A stretch of 64,000 bases of DNA from Nocardioides hwasunensis (GCF_014779665.1 NZ_JACXYY010000004.1:481419-545418), one strand, 5' to 3'; numbered from the stretch's first letter, positions 9,747 through 18,656 are shown. A program made the numbers and translations. Notes: generated by a model not told the origin, from the sequence alone.

Positions 9747-10652
9747 TTACCAGACGCCTCCGAAGGCGGCCTCGGTGTTGGCATCGATCGCCCGGCACAG
9801 GGTCTCGAGATCGGCCCGGAGCACCTCGGCCATCGCCCGCACGGTGAGCGGGACGAGGTAGGACGCGTTGGGTCGGCCGCGGTAGGGAGTGGGGGTCAGG
9901 AAGGGTGCGTCGGTCTCGACGAGCATCCGGTCCATCGGGGTGACCGCGAGCGCGTTGCGCAGGGGCGCGGCGTTCTTGAACGTGACCGTGCCGGCGAAGC
10001 TGAGGTGCGCGCCGCGGTCCAGGCACTGCCGGGCGAAGCGGTCGTCGCCGGAGAAGCAGTGCATCACCCAGCGCTCGGGCGCCCCCTCCTCGTCGATGAT
10101 CCGCAGCACGTCGTCGTGGGCGTCGCGGTCGTGGATCACCAGGGTCTTGCCGAGTCGCTTGGCGATGTCGATGTGGCGCCGGAAGCTCTCCTCCTGCGCC
10201 GCGCGCCCGTCCTCGCCCGTGCGGAAGTGGTCCAGGCCGGTCTCCCCGACGGCGCGGACCTTGTCGTGGGCGGCGGCGAGCTGCTCGATCTCGTCGAGCG
10301 CCTCGTCGAGCCGCCCGACCTCGGCCAGCCGGGGCGCCTCGTTGGGGTGCAGCGCCACCCCGGCGACCAGGGCGTCGTGCTCGGCGGCCGCCTGCACCGC
10401 CCACCGCGCGCCGGGCAGGTCGCACCCGATCTGCACGATGCGGGGTACGCCGACCGCGGCCGCCGCGGCGATCGCGTCGGCGGTGGAGACCCAGTCGCCG
10501 TCGGCGATGTCGAGGTGGCAGTGGTTGTCGACCACGGGGTGCGGGAGGGGCTCGGGCGCCGGCGGGCGCTCGCGGTCACGTCGGGCGCCCGACGTCTCCT
10601 CGGTCGCGGCGCGGCTGCGGGTCGGACCCGAGCCGGGGTCAGCGGTGGACAA
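9747..10652 (-). CDS. tatD: TatD family metal-dependent hydrolase (3'-5' DNase)
   Basis: This TIM-barrel hydrolase of about 301 residues has the metal motif DNHCHLD near the N-terminus, GETGLDHF, IHDRDAHDD, MHCFSGD and the terminal ETDAPFLTP motif, all in family order. TatD enzymes degrade DNA 3' to 5' and are involved in repair and DNA clearance. The start is uncertain. No ATG or GTG lies where expected, so a TTG at 10650-10652, overlapping the rsmI stop by 14 bases, is used. A GTG just before VDNHCHLD would give a shorter protein. Context with rsmI upstream and rpfB/rsmA downstream is the conserved actinobacterial order. Confidence 0.88.
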   Translation of the reverse strand: MSTADPGSGPTRSRAATEETSGARRDRERPPAPEPLPHPVVDNHCHLDIADGDWVSTADAIAAAAAVGVPRIVQIGCDLPGARWAVQAAAEHDALVAGVALHPNEAPRLAEVGRLDEALDEIEQLAAAHDKVRAVGETGLDHFRTGEDGRAAQEESFRRHIDIAKRLGKTLVIHDRDAHDDVLRIIDEEGAPERWVMHCFSGDDRFARQCLDRGAHLSFAGTVTFKNAAPLRNALAVTPMDRMLVETDAPFLTPTPYRGRPNASYLVPLTVRAMAEVLRADLETLCRAIDANTEAAFGGVW

Positions 10653-11469
10653 CGTCGTACACCTCCCGCTTGGGCAGGCCGGCACGCTTGGCGACCTCGG
10701 CGATCGCCTCCTTGCGCGTGGACCCCGAGGCCTCGAGCTCGGCGACGGCGGCACGCAGCGAACCGGGGTCGGTGGCCACCGCGGGCCCGCCGCTGGAGCC
10801 CTCGACGACGATGGTCACCTCACCGCGTACGCCGTCCGCGGCCCAGGCGACGAGCTCGACGAGCGGGCCGCGGCGTACCTCCTCGTGGGTCTTGGTGAGC
10901 TCGCGACAGACCGCGGCGGGACGGTCGTCCCCCAGCGCCTCGGCCATCGCGGCGAGCGCGGCCTCGGTGCGGTGCGGCGCCTCGAAGAACACCATCGTGC
11001 GCTCCTCGGTGGCGAGCGCGGCGAGCCGGCGCCCGCGCTCCCCCGCCTTGCGCGGCAGGAAGCCCTCGAAGCAGAACCGGTCGACCGGCAGCCCGCTCAC
11101 CGCGAGCGCGGTGAGGACGGCGCTCGGGCCGGGCACGGCGGTGACGCGCACGTCGTGCTCGACCGCCGCGGCGACGAGGCGGTAGCCCGGGTCGGAGACG
11201 CTCGGCATCCCGGCGTCGGTGACCAGCACGACGCGGTCACCGGCGAGGAGCGCCTCGAGGAGCGCGGGCGTGCGCGCCTGCTCGTTGCCCTCGAAGTAGG
11301 AGACGACCCGGCCGGACAGGGTGATGTCGAGGTCGGAGCACAGCCGCTTGAGCCGGCGGGTGTCCTCCGCCGCGACCACGTCCGCCCCGGAGAGCTCGGC
11401 CGCGAGGCGCGGGGGTGCGTCGCCGGCCTGTCCGATCGGGGTGCCCGCGAGGACCAGGACGCCAGACAT
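10639..11469 (-). CDS. rsmI: 16S rRNA (cytidine(1402)-2'-O)-methyltransferase
   Basis: This 276-residue tetrapyrrole-methylase-fold enzyme has LVLAGTPIGQAGD near the start, AEDTRRLKRL, the SAM site VTDAGMPSVSDPG and FEGFLPRK. All are diagnostic of RsmI. It methylates the ribose of C1402 in the decoding centre together with RsmH. The ATG at 11467-11469 gives the family-usual N-terminus; an ATG four codons upstream is also possible. The gene lies between the secreted PKD protein and tatD, and its stop overlaps the tatD start. A degenerate palindromic repeat sits just upstream. Confidence 0.94.
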   Translation of the reverse strand: MSGVLVLAGTPIGQAGDAPPRLAAELSGADVVAAEDTRRLKRLCSDLDITLSGRVVSYFEGNEQARTPALLEALLAGDRVVLVTDAGMPSVSDPGYRLVAAAVEHDVRVTAVPGPSAVLTALAVSGLPVDRFCFEGFLPRKAGERGRRLAALATEERTMVFFEAPHRTEAALAAMAEALGDDRPAAVCRELTKTHEEVRRGPLVELVAWAADGVRGEVTIVVEGSSGGPAVATDPGSLRAAVAELEASGSTRKEAIAEVAKRAGLPKREVYDVVHR

Positions 11470-11508
11470 GCGGCCGATCATGTCAGCAGCCGCAGCCCGG
11501 CCGGGGAT

Positions 11509-11548
11509 GGTCCCCCACGTTCTCGTCGCGACCAGGACGTAGGCGACC
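11509..11548. repeat. Degenerate copy of the 1532-1577 palindromic element
   Basis: GGTCCCCCACGT (11509-11520) and ACGTAGGCGACC (11537-11548) form 10 of 12 pairs. The flanks match the element at 1532-1577 (shared core GTCCCC-ACGTTCT and ACGTAGG-GAC). It lies between the stop of the PKD protein gene and rsmI. Confidence 0.5.
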
Positions 11549-11560
11549 TCCCGCGTCACC

Positions 11561-13363
11561 TCAGCGCCGGACGGTGAACCGCCAGGTCCTGGTCGTCTTG
11601 TTGCCGGCGGTGTCGCGGGCGACGAGACGGACGACGTGCCGCCCGGGCGCGAGCGCCTTCGCCGGCCGCCAGGTCACCTGCCCGCTCCTCGCGCGGTAGG
11701 TGAGTCCCCGGACCTTGCGACCGTCGACGCGCAGCACGATCGACTTCCTGCGCACCGACGAGTGCCGGTCGACCACCCGCGCCCTGATCAAGGGTCGCCT
11801 GGCCCGGATCGTCCGGACCGGACCGACCTGCGAGACCCGCGGCGGCGTGCGGTCCACGACAGGAACGACCGGCACGGGCGGCACAGGCGGCACCGGCGGC
11901 ACGGGCTGCACCGGTGGCACGGGCGGCACGGGCGTGGGGGTCGGCGCGGGCGAGTCGGTCGGCGCGGGCGTCGTCGGCGCGCCTGCGCCGACGACGACCC
12001 GGACGCTGTCGCTCACCGACAGGTGCCCGGCGTGCGCGCCGGTCCCCTGCGTCACGGTGACCGTGGCGGTGTAGGTGCCGGGTGCGGCGTAGGTGTGGTC
12101 GGGGTCGGCGCCCACGGCGGTCGCGCCGTCGCCGAAGCTCCACACGTGGATGAGGTCACCGGTCCTCGGTGTGAGATCGGCGCAGGCGAGGCGACGGCCG
12201 ACGTCCTCCGGGTCGTGGACGACGACGGAGACGGCCTTCGGACCAGCGCGCATCGCCTTGACGACCTCGACCGGGCCGCTCGCCCCGCCGGCGTCCGTGG
12301 TGAAGAGCGGCCAGATCTCGTTGGGCTCGGCGAAGGGGCGAGCGGTGTCGAACCGGAAGTGCACACCTGCGTTGCCCACCGTGCACGGCTGCTCGTGGAC
12401 GTGGACCTCGTCATAGGAGGTGGCGGGCTTCGCGCCGGTGACGCTGATAGAGGTGACCGTCTGGCCGCGGCGGCGCACCATCGTCGCGTTCCCGGCCAGG
12501 TCGCCGTCCGCCGGCGTCCAGGCGGCGAAGGGCGTGAACACGCCTCGGGTCGTGACCTCGGTGGAGAAGGACGCGGTCAGCGAGGCGTCCGTCGAGGCGA
12601 GCGCGTCGATCTCGGGGAGCGCGTCGTCCGACGGCGGCTCGGTGGTGTCCCCGCCCGTCACCGTGATCGGGAAGTCCCGGGCGTACAGCCCGCCGCGGCC
12701 GTCGCTCACGCGCAGCCGCACGACGTACGGCCCCGGGGTGCTGTAGTCGTGCATCGCGTGGTTCGCGCTCGACCTGGCACCACCGGCGCCGAAGTCCCAC
12801 GAGATGCTCAGCGGGTCATCGTCGACGTCGCTCGCGTTCGCCGTGGCGTGCAGGACGTTGGTGGTGACGGGGTCCAGCTCGACCACGGGGTTCGCGGTGG
12901 GTGGGGTGTTGGTCGGGTCGTCGGCGACCACCACGATGCCGTCCATCATCCCCGCGTGCAGCGTGCACTCGTAGTTGTAGGTGCCGGCCTCGGTGAAGGT
13001 GTGGCTCAGCGTCTTGTCACCGTCGCCCGGCGCCCACGACTCGTGCATCTCCCACGCCCGGTCCCAGTGGTCGACGGGAGCCTTGGACTTCAGGTCGTGC
13101 GCCTGGTTGGCCCGGTCGAACCGCCACACGACGGTGTCACCCACCGCGATGGTCACCACGTTGCGGCCGGTGTCGACCGACTCCCACCGGTTGCTGGTGG
13201 AGTCGTCGACCGCGTCGACCACCCACGTACGTCCCTCGGCAGCCGCCACGGTCGGCGACGACGCGACGAGCACTCCCGTGAGCACGGAGCCGACCATCAC
13301 GAGGGTGGCGAGGACGACCTGCCACCTCGACGCGGGACGTACGGCGGACGCGGATCGGAGCAT
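11561..13363 (-). CDS. Secreted mosaic protein: cupredoxin, PKD, CuZn-SOD-like, PKD and Ig-like domains
   Basis: This 600-residue exported protein has a signal peptide (about residues 15-42). A plastocyanin-like domain (about 45-147) has copper ligands H89, C133, H136 and M139 in CTLHAGM. A PKD domain (about 155-237) follows, then a SodC-like domain (about 255-397) with HVH (321-323), VHF (H335), SVVVHD (H383) and the two disulfide Cys 327 and 394. A second PKD domain (about 405-458), a Pro-rich linker (462-505) and a C-terminal Ig-like domain complete it. A GGGAAAGG sequence precedes the ATG. The copper-type sites suggest an extracellular redox or copper-handling role. The domain calls are mine by motif and the function is unknown. 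Confidence 0.72.
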   Translation of the reverse strand: MLRSASAVRPASRWQVVLATLVMVGSVLTGVLVASSPTVAAAEGRTWVVDAVDDSTSNRWESVDTGRNVVTIAVGDTVVWRFDRANQAHDLKSKAPVDHWDRAWEMHESWAPGDGDKTLSHTFTEAGTYNYECTLHAGMMDGIVVVADDPTNTPPTANPVVELDPVTTNVLHATANASDVDDDPLSISWDFGAGGARSSANHAMHDYSTPGPYVVRLRVSDGRGGLYARDFPITVTGGDTTEPPSDDALPEIDALASTDASLTASFSTEVTTRGVFTPFAAWTPADGDLAGNATMVRRRGQTVTSISVTGAKPATSYDEVHVHEQPCTVGNAGVHFRFDTARPFAEPNEIWPLFTTDAGGASGPVEVVKAMRAGPKAVSVVVHDPEDVGRRLACADLTPRTGDLIHVWSFGDGATAVGADPDHTYAAPGTYTATVTVTQGTGAHAGHLSVSDSVRVVVGAGAPTTPAPTDSPAPTPTPVPPVPPVQPVPPVPPVPPVPVVPVVDRTPPRVSQVGPVRTIRARRPLIRARVVDRHSSVRRKSIVLRVDGRKVRGLTYRARSGQVTWRPAKALAPGRHVVRLVARDTAGNKTTRTWRFTVRR

Positions 13364-13519
13364 GACGACCTTTCCCTCAGGGCAACATGTCGAACACAGT
13401 TCGCATGTCTGAACCAACCCGACCAGTCTCGGCTGTGGCCACCGTCACGTCAAGGTCGTCGCCGCGCTCTCGGACACGAGGTCGTCCCGCGGAGGCGCTG
13501 GAGGCCGGGGGCCGCTGGT

Positions 13520-13525
13520 TAGAGT
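13520..13525 (+). promoter_or_regulatory. Putative leaderless -10 element of the mannosyltransferase gene
   Basis: TAGAGT fits TANNNT and lies 6 bases before the GTG at 13532, consistent with leaderless transcription. Confidence 0.45.
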
Positions 13526-13531
13526 TCCCGC

Positions 13532-15112
13532 GTGACTCCGACTGCCGCCGAGCGGAACCGTCCGCGCTGGCGCTCGGAGGACCCGCTCCTCGGCTGGGTC
13601 GGCGCCATCTGCCTGGCGTCGCTGGCGTTCTTCCTCCGGCGCTGGCACCTCGGCACGCCGCACGCCTTCTCCTTCGACGAGACCTACTACGCCAAGGACG
13701 CCTGGTCGCTGCTCAACCACGGCTACGTCCTGACCTACGTCGAGGACGCCGACAAGACGATCCTCAACGGCAACCTCACCGGCCTGTGGCAGGACACCCC
13801 GTCGATGGTCGTGCACCCCGAGGTCGGCAAGTGGCTGATCGCGCTGGGCATCAAGGTCTTCGGGATGGACCCCACCGGGTGGCGCATGGCCTCGGCGATC
13901 GTCGGATCGCTGATGGTGCTGCTGATGTGCCGGTTCGTGCGCCGCGTCACCGGCTCGACGGTGCTCGGCCTGGTCGCGGGGCTGCTGCTCGCGGTCGACG
14001 GCCTCCAGCTGGTGCTCTCCCGGCTGGCGCTGCTCGACATCTTCCTGGCCTTCTTCGTCCTGTGCGGCGTGCACTGCGTGGTCGCCGACCGGCAGTGGTT
14101 GCGCGACCGGCTCGCGTCGGGACGGCACTCCCGCGCACTGGGCCTGTGGCGACCCTGGCTGCTCCTCGGTGGAGTCAGCTTCGGGCTGGCGTGCGGCACC
14201 AAGTGGTCAGGGGCCTACGTCCTGGCCGTCTTCGGCCTGCTCGCGTGGATCTGGAGCGCCGGTGCGCGCCGCGCGTTCGGCCAGAGGCGAGCGCTGCTCC
14301 GCTCGGTCTTCCTCGACGGCGTCCCCGCGTTCCTCGCCCTGGTCGGTGTCGCGTTCGCGACCTACGTCGCCTCGTGGACCGGCTGGCTCGTCCACGCCGA
14401 CTCCTACGAGGAGACCCTCAGCAACACCCAGTACACGACGTACGACGGCGGGAAGCAGTGGCCCACCGCGACCGAGCCCGACGCGACGGGCCTCGGCGAG
14501 GTCACCCAGTCGCTGCGATCGCTCTGGTACTACCACCAGGACGTCTACACCTTCCACAGCCACTTCCTCAACGACTCGACCCACATCTACGCCTCCAAGC
14601 CGACGACCTGGCTGGTGATGGGGCGGCCGGTGGGCGTGGACGCGCAGACCGAGATCCAGCCCGGCTCGCAGGGGTGCGACGCGCCGAGCGGCTCGGACTG
14701 CATCCGGCAGGTCCTGCTCCTGGGCAACCCCGTCATCTGGTGGGGCGGCTGCCTGGCGATGATCGCGTCCCTGCTGCTCTGGATCGGCGCACGCGACTGG
14801 CGCCACGGCGTGGTGGTCGCAGGCATCGCCAGCACGTGGCTGCCGTGGTTCCTCTACGACGACCGGCCGATCTTCTACTTCTACGCGATCGCCTGCCTGC
14901 CCTTCATGGTGCTCTCGATCGCGCTCGCGATGGGGCACCTGATCGGCACCTCCGACGTGCCCACTCCCCGGCGTACGTTCGGGGTGGTGGTCGCCGGCAG
15001 CTACACCGTGCTGGCGCTGGTCGCCTTCGCCTGGTTCTGGCCGATCTGGACCGACGTCCTGCTGACCAAGTCGGAGTGGGACGCCCGGATCTGGTTCCGT
15101 CGCTGGATCTAG
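13532..15112 (+). CDS. Polyprenyl-phosphate-mannose:protein O-mannosyltransferase (PMT family)
   Basis: This 526-residue integral membrane protein has about ten to eleven hydrophobic helices. It carries the PMT catalytic acidic pair in the first outer loop (FDETYYAKDAW, D49-E50) and the LxLLD region LLDIFLAFFVL further on. The C-terminal four-helix part carries GRPV and DRPIFYFYAIACLPF. It transfers mannose from polyprenyl-phosphate-mannose to Ser/Thr of exported proteins during Sec translocation. PMT next to rsmI is conserved in actinobacteria. Nearby exported Thr/Pro-rich proteins (for example at 20157) are plausible substrates, by inference. Confidence 0.93.
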   Translation: MTPTAAERNRPRWRSEDPLLGWVGAICLASLAFFLRRWHLGTPHAFSFDETYYAKDAWSLLNHGYVLTYVEDADKTILNGNLTGLWQDTPSMVVHPEVGKWLIALGIKVFGMDPTGWRMASAIVGSLMVLLMCRFVRRVTGSTVLGLVAGLLLAVDGLQLVLSRLALLDIFLAFFVLCGVHCVVADRQWLRDRLASGRHSRALGLWRPWLLLGGVSFGLACGTKWSGAYVLAVFGLLAWIWSAGARRAFGQRRALLRSVFLDGVPAFLALVGVAFATYVASWTGWLVHADSYEETLSNTQYTTYDGGKQWPTATEPDATGLGEVTQSLRSLWYYHQDVYTFHSHFLNDSTHIYASKPTTWLVMGRPVGVDAQTEIQPGSQGCDAPSGSDCIRQVLLLGNPVIWWGGCLAMIASLLLWIGARDWRHGVVVAGIASTWLPWFLYDDRPIFYFYAIACLPFMVLSIALAMGHLIGTSDVPTPRRTFGVVVAGSYTVLALVAFAWFWPIWTDVLLTKSEWDARIWFRRWI

Positions 15113-15228
15113 CGCATCCGAATGTCCGTCAGGGCAACCTTTGCAATTCGGCCTCAAGCGCCCCGACGTCCTGCCACGCTGTGGCCACCGGCGCAATCCA
15201 TGTCGCCGAAACGTGAGGACACGCTTCA

Positions 15229-15753
15229 ATGACCATCAGCAAGAAGATCGTGGGCACCGTAGGCGCAGTGGTAGTGGTCGCGGCGCTCTCCAGCACTGGC
15301 ACCGCTGTCGCGGCTGGGCTCATCACCACGAAGCAGATCGCAGACAACGCGATCACCACCGACAAGGTGAAGAACGGGACGCTGACCCTGAAGGACTTCA
15401 AGGCCAGTGAGCGCAGCAAGTTGATGGGCCCGCAGGGTCCCCAGGGTCCCCAGGGTCCGCAGGGCCCCGCCGGACTGACCGGGCTGACAGGTCCGGCCGG
15501 CGCCAGCGCGAACGCCACCCACGCCATCGTCCAGGGCCCGACCGTGACGGTCGCTGCCGGTGACATCGGGTATGCCGATGCCTACTGCGCACCGGGCAAG
15601 AAGGTCACCGGCGGTGGCTTCTTCGCCAGCATCGCCGTCCCGGCGTCCAGCGGTCCGGCAGCTCCGTCTCCCACGACCGGGTGGCGCACGGTCATCAACA
15701 ACAGCGACAACCCGATCGCAGTCCAGGTCTACGCCTTCGCCATCTGCGCGTAG
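15229..15753 (+). CDS. Exported collagen-like repeat protein
   Basis: This 174-residue protein has a signal peptide (about residues 1-30), the conserved segment TKQIADNAITTDKVKNGTL and a short collagen-like tract with eight Gly-X-Y triplets (GPQ, GPA, GLT; about residues 66-90). A C-terminal globular domain with two Cys (about 120 and 173) completes it. Many actinobacteria carry several paralogs of this type, but no function is established. The triplets could form a trimeric stalk and the C-terminal domain may be the trimerising head. The ATG is preceded by GAGG about ten bases away. A strong terminator follows. Confidence 0.8.
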   Translation: MTISKKIVGTVGAVVVVAALSSTGTAVAAGLITTKQIADNAITTDKVKNGTLTLKDFKASERSKLMGPQGPQGPQGPQGPAGLTGLTGPAGASANATHAIVQGPTVTVAAGDIGYADAYCAPGKKVTGGGFFASIAVPASSGPAAPSPTTGWRTVINNSDNPIAVQVYAFAICA

Positions 15754-15768
15754 TCGCGGCCCGGACGC

Positions 15769-15795
15769 GGCCCCGACCCTTCCCGGGTCGGGGCC
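15769..15795 (+). terminator. Hairpin terminator of the collagen-like gene
   Basis: GGCCCCGACCC (15769-15779) and GGGTCGGGGCC (15785-15795) form an 11-bp perfect stem with a 5-base loop. It begins 16 bases after the stop codon. Confidence 0.75.
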
Positions 15796-16135
15796 TCTGC
15801 GTGTGCGCTGCACCGATCACCACCTCGGAAGAGACGCGCCAGCAGGCGACGGGGCGTCGGGGCACGGGACAGACAAGCTGACCGGGCCAGTGCTCCAGTG
15901 AGCCACACGCAGCGTCTCACGGAGCGCGACCGCAACTGCACGAACGTGCCGGATCCCGCGGAAATTAGCGTCGAGCAAAGGAACAGCGGTACTTCGTCTC
16001 CACTAGCACGAATCCTCGAGTTTTGGTCAAGAACGCCCGCAATTCCCGGGTCGGGCATGGCATTCGTCCGCGACGCGACGCACCATGGCGTCAGCTCGAT
16101 GTGGGGTCGAGCGCCGACACAAGAGGGGTAGCGCC
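15796..16135. other. Intergenic stretch with no recognised gene
   Basis: This 340-base gap is less GC-rich than its surroundings in the middle (about 15950-16050). No coding-like frame, tRNA or clear repeat was found. It presumably holds the promoter of the small gene at 16136; AGAGGGG at about 16123-16129 is that gene's ribosome-binding site. Confidence 0.5.
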
Positions 16136-16369
16136 ATGGGGACGATGATCCACGTGTGTCTGGAGACCGAGGGGGCGCCCGCCGCCGAGAGCCAGCACGC
16201 GGCAGGTGAGCGCTGGATCTGCTCGTGCGGGGCCAACTTCGTCTACCGCGAGGGCTTCAACCGCGGTGGCGGGCTCACCCTCGAGTGGTGGCCGGCTCCG
16301 GCCCTCCCGCAGCCCCGCAGGCGCATCGTGCGCAAGGGCCTGCTCTTCGGCCCACGCACGGGCAGCTGA
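16136..16369 (+). CDS. Small hypothetical protein with a CSC motif
   Basis: This 77-residue protein begins MGTMIHVCLETEG and has WICSCGANFVYREGF (about residues 26-40), a Cys-Ser-Cys followed by aromatic residues. Its C-terminus is basic (PRRRIVRKGLLFGPRTGS). The ATG at 16136 is chosen for its close AGAGGGG site; an in-frame ATG 17 codons upstream lacks one. No family recognised. The single Cys pair could bind metal, but one CxC is not enough to claim it. A bidirectional-looking terminator separates it from the convergent LysR gene. Confidence 0.55.
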   Translation: MGTMIHVCLETEGAPAAESQHAAGERWICSCGANFVYREGFNRGGGLTLEWWPAPALPQPRRRIVRKGLLFGPRTGS

Positions 16370-16387
16370 CCCCGCGCCCACGATCCG

Positions 16388-16426
16388 ACACGGCTCCGCC
16401 CGGCCCCATACCGGACGGGGCTGTGT
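16388..16426. terminator. Bidirectional hairpin between convergent genes
   Basis: The arms 16388-16403 and 16411-16426 pair at 13 of 16 positions around a 7-base loop. They lie between the stop of the small CSC protein and the stop of the LysR gene. They could terminate both transcripts. Confidence 0.55.
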
Positions 16427-16446
16427 CATAGCCGGGGCCGAGCAGG

Positions 16447-17319
16447 TCAGTCGTCGTCCCAGCTGCGCTCGCGCACGAAGGCGAGGAGGCGCGCTGCCGG
16501 CGGCGCCAGCGGACGGTCGGTCCGCCAGGTCAGCCCGATCGTCCGGGTCGCGCCCGGCGAGCTGAGCGCGAGCCCGACCGAGCCGGACTGGCCGGCGAAC
16601 GCCTCCGGTACGACGGCCACGCCGAGGCCGGCCGCCACCAGTCCCTCGATCGTGGCGAGGTCGGCACTCTCGAAGGAGATGCGCGGGCTGATCCCGGCCT
16701 CGGACAGCAGACCCTGCACGATGGCGCTGTGCCCGAAGCCGGCGGGCGTGGTCACCAGCTCGTCGTCGGCGAGATCGGCCAGGTCGACCCGCTTGCGGTG
16801 CCGCAACCGGTGGGAGGGCGGCACCACGACGACCAGTCGCTCGCGCCGGACCGGCAGCCAGGCCAGGTCGTCGGAGCGCTCCATGGTGAGGCCCAGCTCG
16901 ACCGTGCCCCGCGCCAGGTCTCGGCGGATGTCGTGGTCCGGCTCCTGGCTCAGCGCGACCTTGAGGCCAGGTGCGTACGCATGGAAGGCACGCAGCAGCC
17001 TCGGCACCAGCGTGGTCGCCATCGAGTCGAGGAAGGCCAGCCGGATCAGCCCGGTGTCGGGGTCGAGCCGGTTGGCGAGCTCCGCGCGGAGCAGGTCGTG
17101 CCTGTCGACCAGCTCACGGGCCGCGCGCAGGACGACCCGGCCGTCGGCGGTCGGCTCGAGCCCGGTCGGCACCCGCTCGAAGATGCGCACCCCGAGCTCG
17201 TCCTCGAGCCGGGCGAGCGCCCGGGACAGCGTGGGTTGGCTCGTGCCGAGGAACGACGCCGTCTCGGTCACGTGGCCGAGCTCGCCGAGCTGCACGAGCC
17301 ACTGGAGGTCGCGCATCAT
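16447..17319 (-). CDS. LysR family transcriptional regulator
   Basis: This 290-residue regulator has an N-terminal winged HTH (about residues 2-60; TETASFLGTSQPTLSRALAR) and a periplasmic-binding-like effector domain (about 90-285). It is divergent from the MFS transporter at 17405 and almost certainly controls it. Two adjacent ATGs (17317-17319, 17314-17316) are possible. A GTG one codon upstream has TATGAT 6 bases before it and could be a leaderless start. The effector is unknown; the neighbour suggests a small exported metabolite. Confidence 0.9.
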   Translation of the reverse strand: MMRDLQWLVQLGELGHVTETASFLGTSQPTLSRALARLEDELGVRIFERVPTGLEPTADGRVVLRAARELVDRHDLLRAELANRLDPDTGLIRLAFLDSMATTLVPRLLRAFHAYAPGLKVALSQEPDHDIRRDLARGTVELGLTMERSDDLAWLPVRRERLVVVVPPSHRLRHRKRVDLADLADDELVTTPAGFGHSAIVQGLLSEAGISPRISFESADLATIEGLVAAGLGVAVVPEAFAGQSGSVGLALSSPGATRTIGLTWRTDRPLAPPAARLLAFVRERSWDDD

Positions 17320-17331
17320 CACCTGTCGATC

Positions 17332-17377
17332 ATACGTCTCGCGCATGGCTGGGCGATGATGTCGACATTGGACGTAT
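17332..17377. promoter_or_regulatory. Inverted repeat in the LysR/MFS divergent promoter
   Basis: ATACGTC (17332-17338) and GACGTAT (17371-17377) are perfect inverted copies 32 bases apart in the 85-base intergenic region. They are candidates for the two LysR dimer contact sites. A TATGAT hexamer for the LysR transcript overlaps the left half. Confidence 0.35.
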
Positions 17378-17404
17378 CGTTCCGGACCACCCCACGATGA
17401 AGGG

Positions 17405-18637
17405 GTGAGCACCACCGTCGAGCCGCGCACCGCGGAGACCCACCTGCCGGGATCGGCCGGCTATCGCCGCGTCATGGTGGCGGTCTTCCTCGCGGGCATG
17501 TCCACGTTCGTCGTGCTCTACGACGTCCAGGCGCTGCTCCCGGACCTGGCCCGGGCCTACGACGTGACACCGGCGCGCGCGACGCTCGCGCTGTCGCTCA
17601 CCACCGGTGCGCTCGCGATCGCCCTCCTCGTCGCCGGGCCGGTGTCGGAGGTGGTCGGGCGCACGCGCCTGATCCACCTGTCCCTCTGGTCGTCGTCCGT
17701 CGTGGCGCTGGCCTGCGCGGTCGCGCCGAGCTGGGAGTGGCTGCTGGCGCTGCGGACGCTCCAGGGCATCACCCTGGCCGGCCTGCCCGCGGTCGCGACG
17801 GCGTACCTGCGCGAGGAGCTGCACCACTCCGCTCACGGCCGGGCGTTCGGGCTGTACGTCGGCGGCACCGCCCTGGGCGGGATGGCCGGTCGCCTCGTGA
17901 CGGCGCCGCTCGCCGACCTCGCCGGGTGGCGGTGGGGCCTGGCCGCGGCCGCCGGCTTCGCCCTGGCCTGCGCCGCCCTCGTCGCCTGGCTGCTGCCGGC
18001 GTCGCGCCACTTCGTCCCCCGGCCCTCCGGCGTCGGCAGCGTGGTCGACGGCGTCCGGGGTGCCGTGCGCGACGGCGCCCTCCTCGCCCTCTACGTCCTC
18101 GGCGCCTGCGGCATCGGGACGATGGTCGCGGTCTTCAACGCGCTGGGCTTCCGCCTGAGCGAGGCGCCGTACGGCCTCTCGGCCGGCACGGTCAGCCTGG
18201 TCTACCTCGTCTACGCCCTGGGCAGCGTCAGCTCGGCGGTGTCAGGACGGGTCGCGGACCGCATCGGTCGCCGGGCCACCGTCCCCGTGGGCTGCGGCTT
18301 CGCACTGGGCGGCGTGTGGCTGACGCTCAGCGGCTCCCTGGTCTTCGTCGTCCTCGGCATGGCCGCACTGACCATCGGATTCTTCTGCCTCCACGGCCTG
18401 GCCAGCGGGTGGGTGACCGCGCGCGCCCACCTCGCCGGGGTCAGCACCGGGCAGGCCGCGTCGTTCTACCTCTTCGCCTACTACGTCGGCGCGTCCGTGT
18501 TCGGCAACCTCGGCACCGTGGCCTGGACGCATGCGGGTTGGGCCGGAGTGGTGGGACTGGCCTCGGCGCTGCTGCTCACCGCCTGCGCGATGGTCGTGGT
18601 GCTGCGGCGCACGCCCGCGCTCGCACCGGCGTCCTGA
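17405..18637 (+). CDS. MFS transporter, YnfM-like
   Basis: This 410-residue protein has twelve hydrophobic segments. The first helix region (FLAGMSTFVVLYDVQALLPD) and the loop AYDVTPARATLALS match the YnfM/DHA1-type exporters. Loop 2-3 has the basic GPVSEVVGRTRLI motif of MFS carriers. It probably exports a small molecule by proton antiport across the cytoplasmic membrane. It is read divergently from a LysR regulator 85 bases away, the usual ynfM arrangement. The GTG start at 17405 is directly preceded by AAGGG. Substrate unknown. Confidence 0.88.
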   Translation: MSTTVEPRTAETHLPGSAGYRRVMVAVFLAGMSTFVVLYDVQALLPDLARAYDVTPARATLALSLTTGALAIALLVAGPVSEVVGRTRLIHLSLWSSSVVALACAVAPSWEWLLALRTLQGITLAGLPAVATAYLREELHHSAHGRAFGLYVGGTALGGMAGRLVTAPLADLAGWRWGLAAAAGFALACAALVAWLLPASRHFVPRPSGVGSVVDGVRGAVRDGALLALYVLGACGIGTMVAVFNALGFRLSEAPYGLSAGTVSLVYLVYALGSVSSAVSGRVADRIGRRATVPVGCGFALGGVWLTLSGSLVFVVLGMAALTIGFFCLHGLASGWVTARAHLAGVSTGQAASFYLFAYYVGASVFGNLGTVAWTHAGWAGVVGLASALLLTACAMVVVLRRTPALAPAS

Positions 18638-18656
18638 CGCTCACCCCAGCAGTCGT

